This document shows positions 56,063 to 64,000 of a stretch of DNA of 64,000 nucleotides, piece after piece (within the stretch, counting starts at the first letter, position 1; each line of letters starts with the position of its first letter). The notes under the pieces were generated by a model. The model was not told the DNA's origin. It saw nothing but the letters and a program-made list of their open reading frames with translations, and ran no database searches. The DNA lies in NCBI RefSeq assembly GCF_000934605.2, contig NZ_CP010897.2, forward strand, positions 620,001 through 684,000, given 5' to 3'. Source of the stretch: Pandoraea vervacti. GTDB lineage: Bacteria > Pseudomonadota > Gammaproteobacteria > Burkholderiales > Burkholderiaceae. The position numbers and the translations under genes were made by a program.

Positions 56063-58927
56063 TTACTTCCCGCGCTTGAGCAGCGGCGCGAGATACTTGC
56101 CGGTGAAGCTGGCCTTGCTCGCCGCCACTTGCTCCGGCGTGCCCTGGGCGATGATCTGCCCGCCGCCCGCCCCGCCTTCCGGCCCGAGATCGATCACCCA
56201 ATCCGCCGTTTTGATCACGTCGAGATTGTGTTCGATGATAACGACCGTGTTGCCCTGATCGCGCAACCGGTGAATCACGGTGAGCAGCAGTTCGATGTCG
56301 TGAAAGTGCAATCCGGTGGTCGGTTCGTCAAGGATATACAACGTGCGGCCCGTATCGCGCTTGGACAGCTCCAGCGACAGCTTCACGCGTTGCGCCTCGC
56401 CGCCCGAGAGCGTCGTGGCCGACTGGCCGAGGCGGATGTAGCCGAGGCCGACGTCGAGCAACGTCTTGAGCTTGCGCGCCACGACCGGCACGGGCTTGAA
56501 GAACTCGTGCGCCTGCTCGACCGTCATGTCGAGCACTTCCGATATGTTGCGCCCCTTGTACTGCACTTCCAGCGTCTCGCGGTTGTAGCGTTTGCCGTGG
56601 CAGACGTCGCACGGCACGTACACGTCCGGCAGAAAGTGCATTTCGACCTTGATCACGCCGTCGCCTTGACAGGCTTCGCAACGCCCGCCCTTCACGTTGA
56701 ACGAGAACCGGCCCGGATCGTAGCCGCGTTCCTTGGCCGCCGGCACGCCCGCGAACAGTTCGCGAATCGGTGTGAACAGCCCCGTGTACGTGGCCGGGTT
56801 GGAGCGCGGTGTGCGTCCAATGGGCGACTGGTCGACGTTGATGACCTTGTCGAAATGCTCCAGGCCGTCGATCTGCTCATACGGTGCCGGTTCCGCCGAC
56901 GAGCCATACAGATGGCGCGCCACGGCGTGATACAGCGTGTCGTTGATCAGCGTCGACTTGCCCGAACCGGACACGCCCGTCACGCAAGTCAGCAAACCGA
57001 CCGGCAGGTCCAGATTGACGTGTTTGAGGTTGTTGCCGGTCGCGTCGACGATACGCAGATAGTCCTCGCCCGGCGCACGACGTTCCGCCGGCACCTCGAT
57101 ACGACGCGCGCCCGACAGATATTGGCCGGTCAGCGACTCGGCCGATTGCTCGATCTGTGCCGGGCTGCCTTGTGCGATGACGGTCCCCCCGTGAATGCCT
57201 GCGCCCAGGCCCATGTCGACGACGTAATCGCTCGCGAGAATCATGTCCTCGTCGTGCTCGACCACGATTACCGAGTTGCCGAGATCGCGCAGATGCTTGA
57301 GCGTGCCGATCAGGCGGTCGTTGTCGCGCTGATGCAGCCCGATCGAGGGCTCATCGAGCACATACATCACGCCTGTGAGGCCCGAGCCGATTTGCGACGC
57401 CAGACGAATCCGCTGCGCTTCGCCGCCCGAGAGTGTGTCGGCACTGCGCTCCAGCGAAAGATAGTCGAGGCCGACGTTGTTCAGGAACGTCAGGCGCGCC
57501 ACGATTTCCTTCACGATCTTGTCGGCGATCTCGCGCTTGGCCCCATGCAACACCAGTTCGTGGAAGTACCCCAGTGTCTCGCGCAGCGGCAGGTTGCCGA
57601 TCTCGTAGATCGCGCGGGCCTGCTTGTCCTCCCCGACCTTGACGAATCGTGCCTCACGCCGCAGACGGCTGCCCTCGCAATCGGGGCAGGCGCGATTGTT
57701 CTGATACTTCGCAAGCTCTTCGCGTACCGCGACCGAATCGGTTTCGCGATAGCGCCGCTCCAGATTCGGGATGATGCCTTCGAAGGCATGCGAGCGAACC
57801 GACGTGCGTCCCTTCTCGTTCACGTAGGTGAAGGGAATTTCCTGCTCGCCGGAGCCGTAAAGCACGATTTTCTGCGTGTCTTCCGCGAGTTCCTCGAACG
57901 GCGTGTCGACGTCGAAGTCGTAGAACGCGGCAAGGCTTTGCAGCATCTGGAAGTAGAACTGATTGCGACGGTCCCAGCCCTTGATCGCGCCGGACGCGAG
58001 CGAGAGTGCCGGGAAGGCGACGACGCGCTTCGGATCGAAGAACGTCATCTGGCCCAGACCGTCGCACGTCGGGCACGCGCCCATCGGGTTGTTGAACGAG
58101 AACAGACGCGGCTCGAGCTCCTGCAGCGAATACGAGCACACCGGGCACGCGAACTTCGAACTGAAGACGTGCTCCTTGTCGGTATCCATCTCCAGCGCGA
58201 TGGCCCGGCCGTCGGCCAGACGCAGCGCCGTCTCGAACGACTCGGCCAGACGTTGCTTCAGATCGGCGCGCACCTTCACGCGGTCGATGACCACGTCGAT
58301 GGAATGCTTTTCCGTCTTCTTGAGTTTGGGCAGCGCCTCGATGTCGTACACGCGCGCCGTGCCCTCGTTGGCCGCGCCGCCGCCCGAGCGGATCCGGAAG
58401 CGCACGAAGCCCTGTGCCTGCATCGACTCGAAGAGGTCCGCATGCTCGCCCTTGCGATCGACGACGATGGGCGCGAGGATCATGAGCTTGGTGTCTTCGG
58501 GAAGCGCCAATACAGCGTCGACCATCTGCGAGACGCTTTGCGATTCGAGCGGCAGCCCGTGATCGGGGCAGTAGGGCGTGCCCACGCGGGCGTAGAGCAG
58601 ACGCAGGTAGTCGTGAATTTCCGTGACGGTGCCGACCGTCGAGCGCGGGTTGTGCGAGGTCGCCTTTTGCTCGATGGAGATCGCCGGCGACAGCCCTTCG
58701 ATCAGGTCGACGTCGGGCTTCTCCATCAATTGGAGAAACTGCCGGGCGTACGCCGAGAGGCTTTCGACGTAGCGACGCTGGCCTTCCGCGTAGAGCGTGT
58801 CGAAAGCGAGCGACGACTTGCCGGAGCCCGACAGGCCGGTAATCACCACGAGCTGGTGACGCGGCAAGTCGAGATTGACGTTCTTGAGGTTGTGGGTACG
58901 CGCCCCACGAATACGGATGGTTTCCAT
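56063..58927 (-). CDS. uvrA: Excinuclease ABC subunit A
   Basis: Damage-recognition ATPase of nucleotide excision repair, 954 residues. First ABC module Walker A GLSGSGKSS at 31-39, second GVSGSGKST; two LSGGEAQR signatures and two zinc fingers are seen (CPVCSYSLQELEPRLFSF start of one, CEACQGDG/CDVCHGKRYNRETLEV of the other). Family blocks FDTLYAEGQRRYVESLSAYA and LDEPSIGLHQRDND are intact. ATG 58927 (METIRIRGARTHNLKN) is the family start; the frame continues upstream without conservation. Divergent from the MFS-ssb pair, the usual Burkholderiales order. Confidence 0.98.
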   Translation of the reverse strand: METIRIRGARTHNLKNVNLDLPRHQLVVITGLSGSGKSSLAFDTLYAEGQRRYVESLSAYARQFLQLMEKPDVDLIEGLSPAISIEQKATSHNPRSTVGTVTEIHDYLRLLYARVGTPYCPDHGLPLESQSVSQMVDAVLALPEDTKLMILAPIVVDRKGEHADLFESMQAQGFVRFRIRSGGGAANEGTARVYDIEALPKLKKTEKHSIDVVIDRVKVRADLKQRLAESFETALRLADGRAIALEMDTDKEHVFSSKFACPVCSYSLQELEPRLFSFNNPMGACPTCDGLGQMTFFDPKRVVAFPALSLASGAIKGWDRRNQFYFQMLQSLAAFYDFDVDTPFEELAEDTQKIVLYGSGEQEIPFTYVNEKGRTSVRSHAFEGIIPNLERRYRETDSVAVREELAKYQNNRACPDCEGSRLRREARFVKVGEDKQARAIYEIGNLPLRETLGYFHELVLHGAKREIADKIVKEIVARLTFLNNVGLDYLSLERSADTLSGGEAQRIRLASQIGSGLTGVMYVLDEPSIGLHQRDNDRLIGTLKHLRDLGNSVIVVEHDEDMILASDYVVDMGLGAGIHGGTVIAQGSPAQIEQSAESLTGQYLSGARRIEVPAERRAPGEDYLRIVDATGNNLKHVNLDLPVGLLTCVTGVSGSGKSTLINDTLYHAVARHLYGSSAEPAPYEQIDGLEHFDKVINVDQSPIGRTPRSNPATYTGLFTPIRELFAGVPAAKERGYDPGRFSFNVKGGRCEACQGDGVIKVEMHFLPDVYVPCDVCHGKRYNRETLEVQYKGRNISEVLDMTVEQAHEFFKPVPVVARKLKTLLDVGLGYIRLGQSATTLSGGEAQRVKLSLELSKRDTGRTLYILDEPTTGLHFHDIELLLTVIHRLRDQGNTVVIIEHNLDVIKTADWVIDLGPEGGAGGGQIIAQGTPEQVAASKASFTGKYLAPLLKRGK

Positions 58928-59369
58928 TGACGGTTCCGGGTCGTCGCCGAGGAATCCGCGCGGCGATATGTCGCGGGGCGGCTTCCGGCCCCCAAGCGCC
59001 CGAATTTCCCGGAACGTCGGGCCGCGACGGCACGGCGTTGGCCGGGCATCGACGCAGCAAGCGGCGGGAGCGGTCGGGCGGGCCGCTGGGGGGAAATCAG
59101 GGCGGCTAAACCTGCTAATATACCTAAGTTTGATTGCCGGGGCTGATCCCTGCTGACAGGCTGTCCCGGGCGGCCGGCTGGCGAGGAAGACAGATGGGGA
59201 CGAACCGCCCGATTTCCAGAGGCTGGCGCCCACCCGATGCCTGTAGGACGGAAGACGGTGGTACGCATGCCCGGCGCGAGCCCGACGGGCGGCTGACGAA
59301 CCCCGCGTCCAGGCGCAATCATCAGACAATTCCGAGGCTGCACGCGCTTTTTCCATCTCTCAGGACGTA
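58928..59369. other. Intergenic region between uvrA and the MFS gene
   Basis: About 440 nt without a supportable gene. An AT-rich patch around 59110-59135 (GCTAATATACCTAAG) probably carries the divergent promoters. I looked for a LexA box (CTG-N10-CAG) and found no acceptable match. Confidence 0.6.
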
Positions 59370-60593
59370 ATGTCTACTGATTCCGTGACTTCCGCTTCTC
59401 CTGCCTCGACACGCGGCCGAGGTGGCCGCATGACCCCGCTAGAAGTGCGCGCCAGTGCGTCGCTCGCGGGGATTTTTGCATTGCGCATGCTCGGTCTGTT
59501 TCTGATCATGCCGGTGTTCTCGGTCTTCGCGCAGACCATTCCGGGGGGCAACGACACGTTTCTCGTGGGGCTGGCCATCGGCATCTACGGGCTGACGCAG
59601 TCGTTGCTTTACATCCCGTACGGATGGGCGTCAGACCGGCTCGGGCGCAAGCCTGTCATCATTTTCGGCCTCGTCGTCTTCGCCATCGGTTCGCTGGTGG
59701 CGGCGATGGCCCATGACCTGACGTGGATCATCGTCGGTCGCGCGATTCAGGGCGCCGGCGCCATCTCCTCGGCGGTCATGGCCTGTGTGGCGGACCTGAC
59801 GAGCGACGCGAACCGCACCAAGGCGATGGCGATGATCGGCGGCAGCATCGGCGTGTCGTTTGCCGTGGCGATCGTGTGTGCGCCTTTCCTGTATCACTGG
59901 CTGGGCATGAGCGGGTTGTTCTCGGCCATCGGCATACTGGCCGTGCTGGCGATTTTCGTGGTGCTCTGGGTGGTGCCGACACCGCCCGTGCATGCCAAGG
60001 CCGGGCCCGCGCCGTTCTCGGAAGTGCTGCATAACCCGGAACTGCTGCGTCTGAATTTCGGCGTGTTCGTCCTGCATGCGACGCAGACGGCGCTCTTCGT
60101 GGCGATGCCGCGCATGCTGGTGGCCGCCGGGCTGCCGGTCGCACAGCATTGGGAAATTTATCTGCCGGTGATGGGGCTGTCGTTTGTGGCGATGGTGCCT
60201 GCGATCATCGCGGCGGAAAAGCGCGGCAAGATGAAGGCCGTGCTGCTCTCGGCGATTGCGCTGGTCGCCGTGGCGCAGGTCGCGCTTGGTGGCTTGCCGC
60301 CGACGGTCGGCGTGATTGCCGTGGTGCTGTTTGTGTACTTCCTGGGCTTCAACGTGCTCGAAGCGTCGCAGCCGTCGCTGGTGTCGAAACTGGCGCCGGG
60401 ACAGCGCAAGGGCGCAGCGGTCGGGGTGTACAACACGACGCAGGCACTCGGTCTTTTCTGCGGTGGGGCACTAGGGGGTTTTCTGATGACCCACTACGGT
60501 CAAAACGCAATCTTCCTGACTTGCGCAGCCGGGGCGGTCGTGTGGCTTATAATCGCCGCACCGATGAGGACGCCAGCGCCTCGTCAATCCTGA
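59370..60593 (+). CDS. MFS transporter between uvrA and ssb
   Basis: A 407-residue major-facilitator permease with 12 predicted helices. Motif A is GWASDRLGRKPVIIF between helices 2 and 3; the pattern IFALRMLGLFLIMPVFSVFA near the N-terminus is typical of the YajR-like group of drug or metabolite exporters, though the C-terminal YAM domain of YajR is absent. The first 25 residues are Ser/Thr/Arg-rich. It is conserved next to ssb in Burkholderiales; the substrate is unknown. Its last 50 nt contain a probable ssb promoter. Confidence 0.88.
   Translation: MSTDSVTSASPASTRGRGGRMTPLEVRASASLAGIFALRMLGLFLIMPVFSVFAQTIPGGNDTFLVGLAIGIYGLTQSLLYIPYGWASDRLGRKPVIIFGLVVFAIGSLVAAMAHDLTWIIVGRAIQGAGAISSAVMACVADLTSDANRTKAMAMIGGSIGVSFAVAIVCAPFLYHWLGMSGLFSAIGILAVLAIFVVLWVVPTPPVHAKAGPAPFSEVLHNPELLRLNFGVFVLHATQTALFVAMPRMLVAAGLPVAQHWEIYLPVMGLSFVAMVPAIIAAEKRGKMKAVLLSAIALVAVAQVALGGLPPTVGVIAVVLFVYFLGFNVLEASQPSLVSKLAPGQRKGAAVGVYNTTQALGLFCGGALGGFLMTHYGQNAIFLTCAAGAVVWLIIAAPMRTPAPRQS
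60550..60555 (+). promoter_or_regulatory. -10 element of a likely ssb promoter
   Basis: A perfect TATAAT lies inside the end of the MFS gene, 69 nt before the ssb start. No well-spaced -35 was found (TTGCGC at 60523 is 21 bp away), so the call is tentative. Confidence 0.4.
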
Positions 60594-60623
60594 TCGGATT
60601 TCAGCAATACCGGAGAAAGATTT

Positions 60624-61139
60624 ATGGCATCAGTCAACAAAGTGATTCTGGTCGGCAATCTGGGCGCCGACCCCGAAGTCCGCTACATGCCGAGCGGCGA
60701 TGCGGTTGCGAACATTCGTCTGGCGACGACCGATCGTTACAAGGACAAGCAGTCCGGCGAGTTCAAGGAAATGACCGAATGGCACCGTGTGTCGTTCTTC
60801 GGCCGTCTTGCGGAAATCGTCAACGAATACCTGAAGAAGGGCTCGTCGGTGTATATCGAAGGCCGTATCCGCACGCGCAAGTATCAGGCGCAGGACGGTA
60901 CGGACCGTTACAGCACGGAGATCGTGGCCGACCAGATGCAGATGCTCGGCGGCCGTGGTGGTGAAGGCGGCGGCGGCGGCGGTGGCGGTGGCTACTCGCG
61001 CGGCGGCGGCGGTGACGAAGGCGGTGGTGGCGGCTACTCGCGCGGCGGTGGTGGCGGCGGCGGCGGTGGTCGTCAGCAAGCCCCGGCCAAGCAGTCGGGC
61101 GGCGGCTTCGACGACATGGACGACGATATTCCGTTCTGA
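60624..61139 (+). CDS. ssb: Single-stranded DNA-binding protein
   Basis: Essential SSB, 171 residues. The OB-fold domain covers residues 1-110 (MASVNKVILVGNLGADPEVR, MTEWHRVSFFGRLAEIV, GSSVYIEGRIRTRKYQ). A Gly-rich disordered linker with two GGGYSRGGGG-type units follows, ending in the conserved acidic tip DDMDDDIPF that recruits replication and repair proteins. Typical betaproteobacterial length. It has an AGAAAG-type ribosome site and a terminator directly downstream. Confidence 0.98.
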   Translation: MASVNKVILVGNLGADPEVRYMPSGDAVANIRLATTDRYKDKQSGEFKEMTEWHRVSFFGRLAEIVNEYLKKGSSVYIEGRIRTRKYQAQDGTDRYSTEIVADQMQMLGGRGGEGGGGGGGGGYSRGGGGDEGGGGGYSRGGGGGGGGGRQQAPAKQSGGGFDDMDDDIPF

Positions 61140-61169
61140 CGAGCGCTTTCCGTCAATTGAAAAGTTCGG

Positions 61170-61199
61170 GCCCGCATTCCTTATGGATGCGGGCTTTTT
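61170..61199 (+). terminator. Rho-independent terminator of ssb
   Basis: An 8-bp stem, GCCCGCAT with ATGCGGGC (9-nt loop), is followed by TTTTTG, about 30 nt after the ssb stop. Confidence 0.85.
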
Positions 61200-61257
61200 G
61201 TTGTTCACAGATTTCCGACACCGCCCGCGACGAGCGTCGCCGCATCCGCATCCGCGC

Positions 61258-62040
61258 TTACGCGCCAGTGCTTCGAAGGGCGTCCGGTGCGTGTCGCAGG
61301 ACGCGCCGCCCGAACATCGCGAAGCTCGCCTTGACGATGCTCGGTTGCAGCAGGAAGTCATGCGATTCCCTGGCGAGCGCGGGGTCGAGCTCCTTCACCG
61401 GGCCGAGTGTTTCTGCCATCAATTGATTGCGCGCCGCGCGCTCGATCAGCATCGACAGGTACGCTGTCTCTTCGATGGACGACGTTGCGGCCAGAAAGCC
61501 GTGGTGTGCGAGCAGGATCGTGCGGCGCGTGCCGAGTGCAGCGGAAATGATCTCGCCCTCGTCGTCGGCAATCGGCAGGCCCGGCCACTCCTTCAGGAAC
61601 GCGCAATCGTCGAAGAACGGCGTGGCGTCCATGTGCGCCACGCGCAGCGGGCGTCCCGTCATGGAGAGTGTCGAGACATAAGGCGGATGCGTATGCACGA
61701 TGCTACGCACGTCGGGCCGCCGCCGGTAGACCCACAGGTGAAAGCGCACCGCGGGGTTGGCCATGCCGTTGCCTTCGAGCAGACGCAGCGAGTCGTCCAC
61801 GCGAATGACATGGCGCGGTTCGATCTCGTCGAACGCCACCGCCAGGGGCGTGGTGAGATAGGTGCCGTCGTCGCAGCGCACGGTGATTTGTCCCGCCAGC
61901 GTCTCCGAATGGTTCTCCATCGCAAGCATGCGACAGGTCAGCACGACCTTTTCCCTGTCGGTCCAGTTGCCCATATCCAGGCGCGTTCGCATGTCGTCGA
62001 GCGCGCGGTCGGTGACCGCCTGTTTGACCTCGTCCAGCAT
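61258..62040 (-). CDS. Class II aldolase/adducin-family protein
   Basis: A 260-residue class II aldolase-fold enzyme. Zinc-binding histidines are in SIVHTHPPYVSTLS and LLAHHGFLAATSS; NHSETLAGQITVRCDDGTYL forms the N-terminal part of the active site. A GGAGGA ribosome site lies 6 nt before ATG 62040, which decides this start over ATG 62070. Relatives act on sugar phosphates, 4-hydroxy-oxo acids or are decarboxylases; the substrate here is unknown. It follows an MHS-family permease gene in the same direction, suggesting uptake and breakdown of one substrate. Confidence 0.88.
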   Translation of the reverse strand: MLDEVKQAVTDRALDDMRTRLDMGNWTDREKVVLTCRMLAMENHSETLAGQITVRCDDGTYLTTPLAVAFDEIEPRHVIRVDDSLRLLEGNGMANPAVRFHLWVYRRRPDVRSIVHTHPPYVSTLSMTGRPLRVAHMDATPFFDDCAFLKEWPGLPIADDEGEIISAALGTRRTILLAHHGFLAATSSIEETAYLSMLIERAARNQLMAETLGPVKELDPALARESHDFLLQPSIVKASFAMFGRRVLRHAPDALRSTGA

Positions 62041-62087
62041 GAAGTTCCTCCATGTAAAGTTGCTTGTCATCGAGCGCTCCGGGCGCT

Positions 62088-63398
62088 TCAGTCCGACGCC
62101 GTCGGCTTCATGCCCCACGCGCTCACTGCACCGATCAGGCCCAGTACGCTCAGGTAAATACCGACCGAGCCGATGCCGCCAAGTCGCGCCACCAGCGTGG
62201 CAGCGATGAGCGGGGCGAGTCCGCCGCCGATGGCCGCCGCCACCTGAATGCCAATCGAAATGCCCGAGTAACGCAGCTCCGGCGGGAATTGCGCGGCATA
62301 GAGGCTCGATTGCGGCCCGAAAATCATGGCGTAGTTCAGCGCCAGCGCGACGACGGCCGCCGCGGTGTAAATCGGCAGCGAGCCGGTGCCCATCGCGTGG
62401 AACAGCGGCACGGCCATGACGGTGAGCAGCAGCGTGCCCGCGATGTAGAGGCGTCGTGCGCCGACACGATCGCCAAGCCAGCCGAACAACGGAATCGTCA
62501 CGATCTGACACACGGAGCCAATCATCACCGCGTTCAGCGCATCAGCGCGCGAGAAGCCGAGATTTCCCGTGGCATACGAGATGGAGAACACGATGATGGT
62601 GTAGACGAGCGTGACCTCGGCAAGCTTGCCGCCGATCGCGAGCAGGAGCGGCTTCCAGTGATGCACGAGCACGTCGCGCACCGGCAACCGCGACACTTTG
62701 CGCTGCGCCTGTACCGCCGTGAAGTCAGGCGACTCTTCGACCTTCATGCGAATGAACACGCCGATGACGATGAGCGCGGCGCTGGCCAGGAACGGGATGC
62801 GCCAGCCCCATTGCAGGAAGGTCTCGTTTGGCAACAGGTTGACCAGAGCGAAGGCGCCTGTCGACAGCAGGATGCCGATCGGCGCGCCCGCTTGCGGCAA
62901 GCTGCCGTAGAACGATTTCGACTTCGGCGGCGCATGCTCCACGGCCATGAGCACGGCGCCGCCCATCTCGCCGCCGAACGACACGCCCTGTCCGATACGC
63001 AACGCCACGAGCAGCACGGCGGCCCAGATGCCGATGTCGTCGTACGTTGGCAGCAGGCCAATGAGCGTAGTGCACAACCCCATGAGCACGAGGCTTGCAA
63101 TCAGGATGGACTTGCGGCCGACGCGATCGCCGAAGTGACCGAAAAGGATGCCGCCGAGCGGCCTCGCGAAGAGCCCCGAGGCGAACGCGCCGAAGGCCGC
63201 CAGCGTGCCCGTGGCAGAGTCCAGGCTTGGAAAGAACAGTTTATTGAAGACGAGCGCGGCCGCCGTGCCGTAGGCGAGAAAGTCGAACGCTTCGATGGCC
63301 GTGCCCGCCATGGACGCGAACGCGACCCGTGCCATGCGGCGGTCCACCGTGGGGCTGCCATGCGCCATGACCGGCGCGTCGTGCTTTACCGTGGTCAT
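62088..63398 (-). CDS. MHS-family MFS metabolite:proton symporter
   Basis: A 436-residue permease of the metabolite:H+ symporter branch (ShiA, KgtP, ProP relatives), 12 helices. Typical marks are the N-terminal AGTAIEAFDFLAYGTAAALV, the loop FGHFGDRVGRKSILI, GVSFGGEMGGAVLMAVEHAP and the repeat motif FGWLGDRVGARRLYI. Substrates in the group are organic acids or betaines. An AGGGA ribosome site precedes the ATG. It lies upstream of the class II aldolase gene and is divergent from an XRE regulator, forming a small catabolic unit. Confidence 0.9.
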   Translation of the reverse strand: MTTVKHDAPVMAHGSPTVDRRMARVAFASMAGTAIEAFDFLAYGTAAALVFNKLFFPSLDSATGTLAAFGAFASGLFARPLGGILFGHFGDRVGRKSILIASLVLMGLCTTLIGLLPTYDDIGIWAAVLLVALRIGQGVSFGGEMGGAVLMAVEHAPPKSKSFYGSLPQAGAPIGILLSTGAFALVNLLPNETFLQWGWRIPFLASAALIVIGVFIRMKVEESPDFTAVQAQRKVSRLPVRDVLVHHWKPLLLAIGGKLAEVTLVYTIIVFSISYATGNLGFSRADALNAVMIGSVCQIVTIPLFGWLGDRVGARRLYIAGTLLLTVMAVPLFHAMGTGSLPIYTAAAVVALALNYAMIFGPQSSLYAAQFPPELRYSGISIGIQVAAAIGGGLAPLIAATLVARLGGIGSVGIYLSVLGLIGAVSAWGMKPTASD

Positions 63399-63497
63399 TT
63401 GATGTCCCTGTCGAGTGAAATGTCCGGTCCGTGGGGCGCTTGTATTGCGTTTACGCCCGTCGGTTGCCGCTGTTTCGGTGGTCCTGCGCAGGTCGTG

Positions 63498-63533
63498 TTG
63501 TCGTTGGTTGTCTTCGGGACAACTTTGTTGTCC
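63498..63533. promoter_or_regulatory. Candidate operator with 10-bp phased TTGTC sites
   Basis: TTGTC at 63498 and 63508, GACAA at 63518 and TTGTC at 63528 are each exactly 10 bp apart; the last two form the perfect inverted repeat GGACAA-N5-TTGTCC. A related GACAACTTTGTCAAC at 63642-63656 overlaps the regulator start codon. Likely binding sites for the XRE regulator. Confidence 0.55.
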
Positions 63534-63648
63534 TTTGGCTCGAAGTCTAGTCGTTTAGAATCGTTTGCGCATCCCGTTCAAAATAGGTGTTTACGTGGAC
63601 GGACCTCGTTCCACGGTGTGGACAACCTACGTTTATTGAGAGACAACT

Positions 63649-64000
63649 TTGTCAACCCAGAAGCCACGGCAGCCGGCGCGCAAGCGCGCGACCGGCGAGA
63701 CACGGCGCCGATATGAGCCCTCACAGCCCTCACGTGAGGAGACGCCCGCCCACGAGGCGCAAAACGACCATCCGGGAGAATTGGTTCGGGTATTGCGGCA
63801 GCGCCGCGGCATGACGCTCGATGCGCTCGCCCTCGATGCCGGACTGAGCAAAGGCCATCTGTCGCGTTTCGAGCGCGGAGAGAAGACGGTGTCGCTGGCG
63901 GCACTGCTACGCATCGCGCAGGCGCTGGGGACTTCCGCCGCATCGCTGTTAGGCGAGCAGGTAGACAGGGGGATGGTGCATGTCGTGCGCGCCGGGGAGC
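63649..64000 (+). CDS. XRE-family regulator (3' end beyond window)
   Basis: Open frame to the right edge encoding an N-terminal basic linker of about 43 residues (KPRQPARKRATGETRRR), then a helix-turn-helix of the XRE type: LVRVLRQRRGMTLDALALDA, GLSKGHLSRFERGEKTVS, LAALLRIAQALGTSAASLLG. The end of the visible part (VHVVRAGE) is where a cupin sensor domain usually begins, so an XRE-cupin protein is expected. The proposed start is TTG 63649, 5 nt after GAGAGA; no ATG or GTG fits before the HTH. Divergent from the MHS permease and probably its regulator. Confidence 0.8.
   Translation, partial: MSTQKPRQPARKRATGETRRRYEPSQPSREETPAHEAQNDHPGELVRVLRQRRGMTLDALALDAGLSKGHLSRFERGEKTVSLAALLRIAQALGTSAASLLGEQVDRGMVHVVRAGE

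Noticed and set aside
55946..58930. A 994-codon open frame on the plus strand
   Set aside because: It lies wholly antisense to uvrA, has His/Arg/Ala-rich composition with no family motif, and follows from strong GC bias in the real gene's third codon positions.
58928..59369. LexA (SOS) box for uvrA
   Set aside because: CTG and CAG triplets occur but never with the required 10-bp spacing; for example one pair is 11 bp apart.
60955..62157. A 400-codon plus-strand frame starting inside ssb
   Set aside because: It begins in the Gly-rich linker in another frame and then runs through the ssb terminator and antisense to the aldolase gene.
62064..63716. A 550-codon plus-strand frame
   Set aside because: It is antisense to the MHS permease and crosses an operator region; the composition is arginine- and histidine-rich and unlike any protein family.

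Overview
The window looks like chromosomal DNA from a high-GC betaproteobacterium of the order Burkholderiales. The gene order ispE-lolB-TPR-mutM-mutY-rapZ, then hprK-ptsN-hpf-rpoN-lptB-lptA-lptC-kdsC-kdsD, and later uvrA-MFS-ssb, is the arrangement I associate with Burkholderiaceae; Pandoraea is my best guess at genus, but that is inference, since no rRNA is present. I see no tRNA, rRNA, CRISPR array, insertion sequence or prophage.

Region 1 (1-17.6 kb) is core housekeeping: isoprenoid kinase IspE (cut by the left edge), outer-membrane lipoprotein receptor LolB, a TPR protein, base-excision repair (MutM, MutY), RapZ, a PsiF-repeat protein, the nitrogen PTS (HprK, PtsN), hibernation factor, sigma-54, the LPS transport genes lptBAC with kdsC and kdsD, a Kef-type antiporter with a good sigma-54 promoter, and apt.

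Region 2 (17.7-51.5 kb) is a large phosphonate-utilisation island made of two systems. The C-P lyase system has a DeoR-type regulator, phnCDE (+) behind a Pho box, phnGHIJKLM (-) chained by start/stop overlaps, and divergent phnF-DUF1045-phnN (+). No phnP is present, and the DUF1045 protein carries two HxTx motifs of the 2H phosphoesterase fold, so it may fill that step. The second system degrades 2-aminoethylphosphonate (AEP) hydrolytically: phnW, an AEP ABC transporter (phnS, phnT and a fused double permease), GntR regulator phnR, phnA and phnY, followed by a Na/Pi transporter with a PhoU-like tail and a PhnZ-like HD-domain oxygenase. Between the two lie a TetR/reductase pair, a large FAD/GcvT-type N-methylglycine dehydrogenase, a Nudix protein, purU, an MFS exporter and a DUF488 protein. 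Intergenic DNA here holds several short tandem arrays, mostly with 9- or 10-bp period, and several candidate operators.

Region 3 (51.5-64 kb) returns to mixed and core content: an unknown membrane protein, a threonine dehydratase/RidA pair with its YheO-like regulator under a large palindrome, an AI-2E family permease, uvrA, an MFS permease, ssb, and a class II aldolase/MHS permease module divergent from an XRE regulator cut by the right edge.
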